Part shown: positions 25,260 through 32,913 of the stretch, piece after piece | Numbering within the stretch: the first letter of the stretch is position 1 | Layout of the letters: every line of letters starts with the position of its first letter | NCBI RefSeq assembly: GCF_900129275.1 | Contig: NZ_FQUX01000008.1 | Span: 124,001 to 188,000 of the forward strand | Length of the DNA: 64,000 nucleotides | Direction of reading: 5' to 3' | Origin: Arenibacter palladensis | GTDB lineage: Bacteria > Bacteroidota > Bacteroidia > Flavobacteriales > Flavobacteriaceae | The notes under the pieces: model-generated | Seen by the model: the letters and a program-made list of their open reading frames with translations, nothing else | Database searches by the model: none | Told to the model about the DNA's origin: nothing | Position numbers and translations under genes: made by a program

Positions 25260-26144
25260 TTAAACGACCTCTTCTCTTTGGTTATATTTTTCCATATATT
25301 CAGAAGGCGTTATTTTCATAAGTGCCTTAAATTGTCTGTTAAAATTGGTCAGGGTATTAAAACCTGATTGAAAGCAAATGGTGGCTACCTGCATTTCACC
25401 TTCGATTAAAAGTTTACAGGCATGTCTTAAACGTATCTCATTTAGGTATTGGGTAAAGGACTTGTGGGTTCGTTTCTTGAAATATCTACAAAATGCATTT
25501 GGAGTCATACAAGCTATTGCCGCTACCTCATCCAATTCAATTTTATTTTCGAAATTTTCATTCAGATATGAGATGATTCTAGCCATTCGATCCTTTTCAT
25601 TTTGACTAAAAGTATTTGATATGGCTTCCAAACAAAGAGTCGTATAATTTTCGCTGATAGACAATATATCCAAAATATTCAAAAGGCCTACAATACTTGA
25701 AAGGCCTTGGTTACCCACTAAACCCAAAATATGATTGTGCACTAAGTAGGCTGCCGCCTTGGAAAATTTGATCCCTTTATTTGCGACTTGAAAAAGTGTC
25801 AACAATTTTTTAGCTTCGGTTAGATCCTTAAAGCCAGTCCCTAAAAAATCAGGGTCAAATTTAACGACAACTAGATCCACCGCCTCACTCTCTAATTTAT
25901 CTGCATAATACTCCCTATCATTTCTAAACAAGTGTGGAACATTGCTACCGATTAAATATAATTCACCAGGACCAAAATTACCAATGGAGTTCCCTACATA
26001 GCGCGTACCAGTACTCTTAATAAAATAAATAAGCTCCAATTCTTTGTGAAAATGCCAGTCCTGCTCAATACAAGGCATTCTGTCCTGTCTAGCCAAGAAA
26101 GAATTCTCAGGTTTTTTTTCAGTCTGTTTGTACGTCAATTTCAT
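25260..26144 (-). CDS. AraC family transcriptional regulator
   Basis: A 294-residue regulator with an N-terminal cupin-type sensing domain (DWHFHKELELIYFI, GPGELYLIGSNVPHLF; about residues 25-100) and a C-terminal double helix-turn-helix domain (about 190-290), including ACMTPNAFCRYFKKRT and ICFQSGFNTLTNFNRQFK. It is the only regulator inside region 1 and sits at its upstream end, so it is the natural candidate to bind the five repeated operators. A cupin sensor fits recognition of a small sugar such as 3,6-anhydrogalactose or galactose. No copy of the operator is seen upstream of this gene, so it is probably not regulated the same way. Confidence 0.92.
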   Translation of the reverse strand: MKLTYKQTEKKPENSFLARQDRMPCIEQDWHFHKELELIYFIKSTGTRYVGNSIGNFGPGELYLIGSNVPHLFRNDREYYADKLESEAVDLVVVKFDPDFLGTGFKDLTEAKKLLTLFQVANKGIKFSKAAAYLVHNHILGLVGNQGLSSIVGLLNILDILSISENYTTLCLEAISNTFSQNEKDRMARIISYLNENFENKIELDEVAAIACMTPNAFCRYFKKRTHKSFTQYLNEIRLRHACKLLIEGEMQVATICFQSGFNTLTNFNRQFKALMKITPSEYMEKYNQREEVV

Positions 26145-26573
26145 CTTTTACATCTTAACACTTGCCCAGTACATACACTATTCCGATAGGCATAATTAGA
26201 TTCATAATAAGTAATAATCCTGGTTAGACTAACAACTTACAATATTAAAGGTAGTAAATTACCCCATATTGAATAAAATTACAACCATTTTCGATAAAAT
26301 AGTTGTAGGAACCAATATTTTAATGACCGTATATCATTTAATTATTTACAAACCCATAAACTTGATGGAGTTCCAAGAGTATGGTTTCCGTCCAGTTTTA
26401 GAGTATTGATTGCATGAATGGATTGATGGCAATTTTTGATTGCTACATATGGCCTAAAATTCCATGGATAAAGTCTGCAGCCTTAATTAATGATTAAATC
26501 ATTTTACCGCTTATTCAAAGAAGAAAAAGTGAGTCATTTTCCCATTTCTAATAAAGGCAAGGTTCAAAATATT

Positions 26574-26793
26574 GACCCCCTGCTTTTTAAAAATGTCAAC
26601 CAATTATATCCTTAAAAACGAATAAATACAAATAACTACTTATCAGGTGTTTACAAAAAATACTAAACCATGTATCCACGCCGTATTATTCTATCGATTT
26701 AAAAAAAGTGAGCCTTTTCTGAGCCTTTTGTAAAACCAAAAAAGCCTCCAATCTCTTGGAATCCCTGTATTTATTGGTGATGGCAGAAGGATT
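26574..26793. repeat. Imperfect direct repeat, left copy (island end)
   Basis: This stretch aligns along its length with 57341-57557. Shared blocks include GACCCCCTGCTTTTT, CAAATAACTA, CCGTATTATTCTATCGATTT and GTATTTATTGGTGATGGCA. The left copy ends in the last 19 bases of a tRNA-Arg gene including CCA (26775-26793). Its tRNA-terminator stem, intact in the right copy, has decayed, so this copy looks like an old remnant. Confidence 0.75.
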
Positions 26794-26905
26794 AGCTGCG
26801 GTGATCCTCCATTATCAATGTTGCAAATTCAAAACCAGGCAACCAGCGCTGCTAGTTTTTGTTTTATTGCAAGGCTACGAACGCTGTTCGGCCTTTCCAT
26901 TAAAC

Positions 26906-26933
26906 AAAAAACCACGCCATTAGGCGTGGTTTT
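26906..26933. terminator. Bidirectional terminator hairpin
   Basis: ACCACGCC (26911-26918), loop ATTA, GGCGTGGT (26923-26930), extended by A-T pairs on both sides. The minus strand ends in a T run directly after the stem. It lies 10 bp beyond the 3' end of the tRNA fragment, so it is probably the terminator of the tRNA gene from which that fragment came. Confidence 0.75.
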
Positions 26934-26942
26934 GAGAGTGTC

Positions 26943-26985
26943 GTGATGGCAGAAGGATTCGAACCTTCGACCGCCTGCTTAGAAG
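26943..26985 (-). other. tRNA-Arg(TCT) 3' half: attachment site of the island
   Basis: On the minus strand this is the anticodon loop CTTCTAA, the 3' side of the anticodon stem, the variable loop, a complete T arm (GAAGG/CCTTC) and the 3' acceptor strand; the 5' half is missing. It shares 17 identical bases (26969-26985) with the intact tRNA at 57567-57583. Its T stem differs by compensating changes, so it derives from another functional tRNA gene. Typical att duplication of a tyrosine recombinase. Confidence 0.75.
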
Positions 26986-27065
26986 ACTCATATTCCATCC
27001 TACAAATGAATGCAAAATACATCATATTATATTGATTTACAGCTAATTAATTCCATTTTAATAAA

Positions 27066-27099
27066 TTTTGATATCATTTGATATCAAATGATATCAAAA
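27066..27099. repeat. 34-bp perfect palindrome upstream of the integrase
   Basis: Three TGATATCA octamers repeat every 10 bp, each itself a palindrome, within a perfect 34-bp inverted repeat centred at 27082.5 and flanked by TTTT and AAAA. Ten-bp spacing puts all three on one face of the helix. It is 58 bp before the integrase ATG and may be its operator or a recombinase accessory site. Confidence 0.6.
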
Positions 27100-27157
27100 A
27101 AAAGTGAGCCTAAAGTGAGCCTTGTTTTTTACTAACTTTAGGTAAAAGAACAAGATT

Positions 27158-28416
27158 ATGGCCAAGGTAAGATTGATATTGGACACCAGAAAATCGGCAA
27201 AAAGTGCAGCCAACGGATTGTATCCTGTGGCCCTAAGATTGTTTCACCGTAAAACGAGGATCATACGCCTCCCCTATTTCAGCTCCCCCGCTGGATGGGA
27301 CGACAAATATATGCGGATGAAAAAGTCGGCCTTTAAAAACAACCATATTGATTGTGACAGGGCCAATGAAAAAATTTATGACAAACTACATATGGCCCAT
27401 AAGCTCATCACGGAACTTGGGGACAGCATCAACTCGGTAGATGCAGATACGCTGGTAGGATATATACGCAAAGCATGGGACAAAAAAGTGGACACCAAGA
27501 TACGGGACGAAGTGGATAACGGACTTACCCTGTCCCAATGGGGAAAGGTCATCATCGATAGAAAATTAAAATCCAACAAACCCGGAACTGCGTCCTGGTA
27601 TGCAGGGGCAATCAGGTCAATTACCAAACTGAACGGCGGAAGGGATCTGCGGTTGAACGAGATTACCGTTACCCTACTGACGAATTTCCAGATCGAACAC
27701 AAAGCGAAGAGTAGTTCAAAAAATGGTATCAGCTCCTATTTGAGGGCGGTTAGGGCCCTCTATTACAGTGCCATCAAGGAGGACCAATTTTACCCCAAAA
27801 AGAACCCCTTCCAACACTTTAAAATTCCAACTTCCAGACGTACCAAAAAAAAAAGGCCATATCAAAAATGGACTTTATAAAGATCAGGGACGTACACTAC
27901 AAAGAAGGATCCCCGGTCTGGAATGCCAAGAATTATGCACTTGTGATGTTCAATTGTAGGGGAATGAATTTCATAGACCTCGTAAAGCTTCAGGTCAAGG
28001 ACATAACCAAAGACCGCATATTCTACGGCCGTAGCAAGACAGGTGACCAGCTCTCCGTCCGAATTACGGACGAGCTACAGGAAATTCTGAATTTTTATAC
28101 CGAAGGAAAATCCAAGGATGACTATCTTTTTCCCGCAAACTATGATGGCAGTACAAAGCATTATGAAAAATATAAATCCCTACGCAGAAGGATGAACGGC
28201 CACCTCAAGACCATTGCCATGGATGCCGGTATTGAAGAACACTTCACCACCTATACCATCCGCCATTCCTGGGCCACCATAGCCAAGTTCATGGGGATAC
28301 CCACAGAGGTGATCAGCGAAGGATTAGGCCACAACTCCTTAAAAACAACGCAGATCTATCTAAAGAGCTTTACCAACCATGTTTTGGATGAGGCGAATGA
28401 GCTTGTTGTTGGCTGA
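27158..28416 (+). pseudogene. Tyrosine recombinase (integrase) interrupted by a -1 frameshift
   Basis: Two overlapping frames together encode one Bacteroidota-type tyrosine recombinase of about 420 residues. The first (27158-27880) has the Arm-type N-terminus (MAKVRLILDTRKS) and the SAM-like core-binding domain. The second, in the -1 frame, continues at AISKMDFIKIR and holds the catalytic domain: Arg in NCRGMNFIDL, YTIRHSWATIA, then LGHNSLKTTQIYLK with the GH pair and the likely tyrosine. The switch falls in a run of ten A at 27845-27854; one more A would restore a single frame. The run contains A-AAA-AAA in the correct phase for -1 slippage, so it may be recoded, mutated or a sequencing error. 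The gene reads into the island from the att fragment. Confidence 0.85.
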
Positions 28417-28570
28417 AATGGTTATCAACGACAATATGATTAAAAATCCTGAACTTATTTTAATTCAACAACTAAAACAGAAATATAGAGCTACTCAGAA
28501 TAAACCTTGCTTATAAATACATTGGATAATAATTCTTTAATTCTTCTTACTGAATTTTTTTGGTATATAT

Positions 28571-29617
28571 TTACACTGAAGCTCTGCAAATAAAACTAAA
28601 AGGATTTCTTCTTTTACCTTTTTTGTTATTAACTATCATACTCGCTGCTGTTTCTCCCATTTCCGTGAAATTTGTTGAAATCACAGCAATACCCAAAAGT
28701 CTTTTAAAAGGTGTGTCGTTAAATGATATAATTCCAACATCAATTCCTAATAATAGAGTACTGGCTTTTGTCATGTCCAATAGATTAACCAAGTCATCAT
28801 CCTCGATAACAATGAATAGATCCCCTTGATTGATGCTTACTCCTTCAATTGGTTTGCTCGAAATCTCAAAATTAATGGCTTGTTCAATACAGAATTTTTT
28901 AAATCCCTTTGTAATCTTTAATAGATAAGGATAGTTCGAATTTTCAGGAAGAATCAACATAAGTTTCTTGTACTTATTTATATTTTCTCTTCCTTTTTTA
29001 AGAGCATAATAAGTATCATTTTCAAAATCTTGAAAAATTTGGATAATTTTTCCATCAATTTTAAGCTCATTATTGTCTATAATAATAAGTTTCTGTTGTG
29101 GGATACTTTTTAGCGCTTTTATAGATTCAATAGAATTACTAACCTGCTGAGGGTTTTCAATTTTAATATTTAGAACAATGATGTAATAGTCATATTTTTC
29201 AATATGCTTTTCGATCAAATTCAAAAAAAGAGACTCTTTACAGTGGTAAATATCAATATCAGTATGATATTGATCACCAATATTATTAATGAAAGAATAG
29301 TACATTTGTAAATTGTACTTATTTAACCTATTAAATAGAAAAAGAACTTTATGTTTCTGTATTAATCGAGTACTAATTATATACGTTCCTTTTCCTTTAT
29401 ATGTAATTACTAAATTCTTAGCTTTTAAAATCTTATATGCCTTTTCAACTGTATCTCTAGATACTTTATATTCTTTACTAAACAAATTAATTGAAGGTAA
29501 TTGTTCATTCTTCTTAATATTTCCGTTAGCAATATTAGAAATAAAACAATCCGCTATTCGAATGTATAGTGGCTTTTTAGAATTAAAATCGAATTTTAGG
29601 TCTGTTAACATGTTCAT
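28571..29617 (-). CDS. GntR family regulator with a LacI-type sugar-binding domain
   Basis: About 348 residues (ATG at 29617; a TTG at 29623 is less likely). The N-terminal winged helix-turn-helix (PLYIRIADCFISNIANG, then LPSINLFSKEYKVSRDTVEKAY; residues 10-80) is followed by a domain resembling periplasmic sugar-binding proteins, with a late segment VGIISFNDTPFKRLLG, and ends in FSFICRASV. In Bacteroidota this layout is used by monosaccharide regulators such as those for fucose and arabinose. It is a candidate sensor for a monosaccharide from the neighbouring PUL. The gene is visibly AT-richer than its neighbours, in keeping with acquired DNA. Confidence 0.88.
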   Translation of the reverse strand: MNMLTDLKFDFNSKKPLYIRIADCFISNIANGNIKKNEQLPSINLFSKEYKVSRDTVEKAYKILKAKNLVITYKGKGTYIISTRLIQKHKVLFLFNRLNKYNLQMYYSFINNIGDQYHTDIDIYHCKESLFLNLIEKHIEKYDYYIIVLNIKIENPQQVSNSIESIKALKSIPQQKLIIIDNNELKIDGKIIQIFQDFENDTYYALKKGRENINKYKKLMLILPENSNYPYLLKITKGFKKFCIEQAINFEISSKPIEGVSINQGDLFIVIEDDDLVNLLDMTKASTLLLGIDVGIISFNDTPFKRLLGIAVISTNFTEMGETAASMIVNNKKGKRRNPFSFICRASV

Positions 29618-30114
29618 AAGCAAAATGTATTTAATTATAGCTAGGATTATTCAACTGACTTGAATTATATTACTTCATTGCATTGAAAAAAAAGGTGCAA
29701 ATATGTAATGATAATAACAAAAATTAATTTTAGTGTATGCATATTTTTATAAACATTAAAGGATTTGTTACGTTGAGATTTCTATGAAGAATGAGAACAA
29801 CTTATAAAAGGCTCTACAAAATACTACATGAGCTTTCCACTATATAACTTTTTGCCTTTTTAGATTTAAGACCATCGTTTACAGGCTAATAAATCTATCT
29901 AATTTACAGGGCTTATTCAATATATATTGAATAATGTCCAGTCCTAAAATAAGTTAACACAAAATCTATTTTTATTATGTAAAATCGACATTCTTATATT
30001 TATGGTATAACTTCTTTTTTAGATATTGTACCTCTTTGAATCACTGTAATCTTGGATAACCACCCATTTAAATCCTAGTAAAGCTGAACAATTATTCAAT
30101 CGTCCTATGTAAAC
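29618..30114. other. AT-rich intergenic region with a palindrome
   Basis: No gene is seen. The region lies between the GntR regulator start and the end of the first PUL gene, both on the minus strand. It should hold the GntR promoter and the terminator of the PUL operon, but I see no clear GC-rich terminator. The only distinct element is the 22-bp palindrome at 29913-29934. Confidence 0.5.
29913..29934. repeat. 22-bp perfect palindrome
   Basis: The arms TTATTCAATAT and ATATTGAATAA form a perfect inverted repeat without a loop. It is about 300 bp upstream of the GntR gene start, in an otherwise featureless region, and is a plausible dimeric regulator operator. A chance origin in AT-rich DNA is unlikely at this length but not excluded. 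Confidence 0.45.
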
Positions 30115-32679
30115 TCATTCCCATGCAATTACAAGCTGGCCTGTAATGTTTCTAGCTAAATAATAGGTGCCCATGGAATCGACTACTTTTTCGGCCTCAA
30201 TTTGGCCTTCTTTCCATGCATTCTTGGGATTGTTATAAAAATAGATGCTTTCCGATCCAATTCCTTCAGGTACATATATCCTAACATTAGCGTTCTTTAG
30301 ACCGCTAACTCCCAATCGTCTCTTGATCCCATATTGTACCGCTGTTAATTCCGAACAGCTAAGGACCCCCTCTTCCTGTTCTACAAAAACCCGACATTCC
30401 CGGTGCCAAGATGGCGGAAAGGAATAAATTGCATGACCTTTTTCCAATCTTGTATCATACCCAAGCATTAAAGGGGCTCCCTGTTCAAAACGAAGTTTTT
30501 GAACAACGGTGGTATTGGGATTATAACCTGAGAAAAAAAATCCATTATCACTTCGGACTATAGTCATTTTTGGATCTTTGATATCTAGATCTCCTTTTTG
30601 TATTTTAAGTGAAACACCAAATTCCATCAATACATCGCGCAGCATCTTTGGACCTATAAAATACACCTTTGGGTTATCTGGTTTTAACAATCGTCCTCCT
30701 GTATAATGGGAAGAGTTTGTGCCGCGTATATAAGCAACTTTTCCTCCCGACCAATTTGAATCAGATCTCACCCACATAACCTCTCTTCTCTCATTACCTT
30801 GAAGAAATGAAGCAAGAATTTTGGTAGAAGAATCAGATTTGTTCGCAACCTTACTTTCAATCCCTCCTCCAGATAGTAGACTATTGTGAAGTATTTTGTT
30901 AGGATATGGAGTTTCTATTTCATCTAGATTATATTTTCTCTCTACGGTAAACTTCCCTTCCAAGGGCATCGTATTTTGAAGGTTTATCAGTTCAAGAAAT
31001 TCAGGACTAGCTTTAAGCGCAGGACCGTAAAAAACAACCTTCCCGCCTTTTTTTATATATTCCGCCCAAAATATATCCATTTTGGAACCAGCATCTGGCA
31101 CAATGGAGAATAAAATAGACCCATTGAACAAAGATGGTTTCCTAGTAATTGCCGAAAGAATGTTTTTTGTCGATATGACAGTGTTTAATGGAAGTCCATT
31201 ATTTATCGCCTGTCTAATGTACCAATCCCCGAAATACATCTCGGACACACGATCTTGTTGCTGATCTGCCCAATCATGGTACTCATCAAAAGGATATACC
31301 CAAACCAAGGGGCCCGGTGCCGTGGGTGAATCATGACGCGCTGTAAGTATATGAGGTATCACTTCATTTGGCACCTTATCAGGCATATCCCCAAGAGAAT
31401 CATCAATAGTTAAAAAGTTTAGATGAGTAGGTAATTTAACTACCGCATTTTCGTCAATTCTTGAAATAGACATAGGGAGGTAAATATCATGCGGCTCCCG
31501 CCCATAACGATCCAACCAAGGGCTATTGAGCCACCAAGGATCATGGGTGTAATATCTAAAAAGATACCTATTATCCGGAATATCTGCAATCCGTGTCATA
31601 TATCCCATTAATTCCAATCCAAAATCACCATCTAATGCTGCCCAGGGGGAATTAGGCGGAGGCAACAGGTTAAACCCCCCATGATAAATGGAACGTAGAT
31701 CCACACCGTCCTTTGCAAGGTCAATTCCCGTTGCAATATTGGTGCCTCTTGTCTCAATTCTAATATCGGGACATTCCTCACGAAAAAGGCTCCAAAAATC
31801 AATGATTTTCTTTTTCGTATCCACTAATTTATCAGTTTCAAATCCTTTACCTGTAAATATAGCCCCGGCAGAATGCCATGGCTCCATACCGAACCCAAAA
31901 CCATTACTCAACCACAAATAATCAAAACCAAGATCTTTCAAAAAATGTTGACTTTGTCTTCCAAAAAATGAACCAAAGGGTGTGTTATCAGGAATCCCAT
32001 TTGGATAACCCGCATACGAGGCGGTATCCCCTTTCAACACTGCATAGGAATTCACAAAGGTGTTTCCACCCATGGCACTACCTTGCACAATTTCAGGATG
32101 CTTTTCATATTTAAAGGGAGACTTCGCAAATTCTGGTCCCGGGTCAAATGTCGCCCCTATACGAATGGTTTTGTTAGTGATTTTTTCTCCAACATCCCTT
32201 AGCGTTTGTATAATTTCATGTAAATCGCCATAAGTAAATTCGGGTGCGTCCTCCCTATAAACGTATGCTCTTTCATGTAAGGACAGACTTTTTGGGCCCG
32301 AACCGACTTCATGTTTGGTATTAGGATTTCCAATGTATTTCGCCCATTCCAAGGGCTGGTCCATATTCCCTTTATAATCCAATATTTCAGAACCGTCGGC
32401 TGTCCACAACATAATGGATATCGTATCGGCATGTTTTAACAATGAAGACCATTGGGAATACATCGTAAAAGCAACCTCCTGATAGTACTTATTGTTTTTT
32501 TGCTTGAAAGGTTTCAACGATGCTTCCAAGGTTATATTGTTAAACCGTTTTATTCCAGATTTATCGGGAACACCTTGAGAAACTTCATTCTTTATGATGT
32601 TTTCTTGGAATCCTACCAGCAAAAGCAGAAGTAGCACCAATTTAATCGAATTCTTGAAATACTTTAATAGAGTTAGCAT
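30115..32679 (-). CDS. Exported protein of unknown family, paralogue 1 (candidate glycoside hydrolase)
   Basis: 854 residues, and a close paralogue of the next gene. I do not recognise the family. The first 470 residues look like a barrel (RIGATFDPGPEFAKS, DYLWLSNGFGFGMEPW, RIETRGTNIATGID, LDGDFGLELMGY, YYTHDPWWLNSPWLDRYG). About 480-600 resemble a Rossmann-like domain (SILFSIVPDAGSKMDIFWAEYIKKGGKVVFYGP), as in trimerisation domains of GH42-type galactosidases. A beta-rich end follows. The signal sequence lacks the lipobox Cys of its partner (VGFQEN instead of GGCQEN), so it may be secreted or membrane-tethered. It is the last gene of the PUL. A hydrolase acting on the same glycan as the GH106 enzymes is the working guess. 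Confidence 0.8.
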   Translation of the reverse strand: MLTLLKYFKNSIKLVLLLLLLVGFQENIIKNEVSQGVPDKSGIKRFNNITLEASLKPFKQKNNKYYQEVAFTMYSQWSSLLKHADTISIMLWTADGSEILDYKGNMDQPLEWAKYIGNPNTKHEVGSGPKSLSLHERAYVYREDAPEFTYGDLHEIIQTLRDVGEKITNKTIRIGATFDPGPEFAKSPFKYEKHPEIVQGSAMGGNTFVNSYAVLKGDTASYAGYPNGIPDNTPFGSFFGRQSQHFLKDLGFDYLWLSNGFGFGMEPWHSAGAIFTGKGFETDKLVDTKKKIIDFWSLFREECPDIRIETRGTNIATGIDLAKDGVDLRSIYHGGFNLLPPPNSPWAALDGDFGLELMGYMTRIADIPDNRYLFRYYTHDPWWLNSPWLDRYGREPHDIYLPMSISRIDENAVVKLPTHLNFLTIDDSLGDMPDKVPNEVIPHILTARHDSPTAPGPLVWVYPFDEYHDWADQQQDRVSEMYFGDWYIRQAINNGLPLNTVISTKNILSAITRKPSLFNGSILFSIVPDAGSKMDIFWAEYIKKGGKVVFYGPALKASPEFLELINLQNTMPLEGKFTVERKYNLDEIETPYPNKILHNSLLSGGGIESKVANKSDSSTKILASFLQGNERREVMWVRSDSNWSGGKVAYIRGTNSSHYTGGRLLKPDNPKVYFIGPKMLRDVLMEFGVSLKIQKGDLDIKDPKMTIVRSDNGFFFSGYNPNTTVVQKLRFEQGAPLMLGYDTRLEKGHAIYSFPPSWHRECRVFVEQEEGVLSCSELTAVQYGIKRRLGVSGLKNANVRIYVPEGIGSESIYFYNNPKNAWKEGQIEAEKVVDSMGTYYLARNITGQLVIAWE

Positions 32680-32913
32680 AATAGAAATTACTTTAATTAG
32701 TTACGTAAGTGAAGCTCATACACTTGGTTATATGAGTTTATCTACCAATATCTTTAATAAATCTAACAGATTTTTAAAAATTCATATTCTCATAAATATA
32801 ATGCCAACTTCAATTATAGATATTCAAATTAAGTAACCTTTCTAATTTAAATAACACCCTATAATTTAAAGTCTTACTGAAGTCGAAAAAATATTTATCC
32901 CTCTATTGATTCA

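Larger units (their letters stand above)
26145..27157. other. Gene-free region carrying the left island boundary
   Basis: No gene is seen. The part to about 26570 holds nothing I recognise. Then follow a 220-bp imperfect copy of the region next to the tRNA at 57.5 kb (26574-26793), a terminator hairpin (26906-26933), a tRNA-Arg 3' fragment (26943-26985), and a long palindrome (27066-27099) just before the integrase gene. Two tandem GTGAGCC words follow the palindrome at about 27103-27121. The same GTGAGCC/GAGCC pair recurs at 26708-26724. Confidence 0.6.

Noticed and set aside
26943-26985. A functional tRNA gene at the left island end
   Set aside because: Only the 3' half from the anticodon loop is present; the 5' acceptor strand and D arm are missing.
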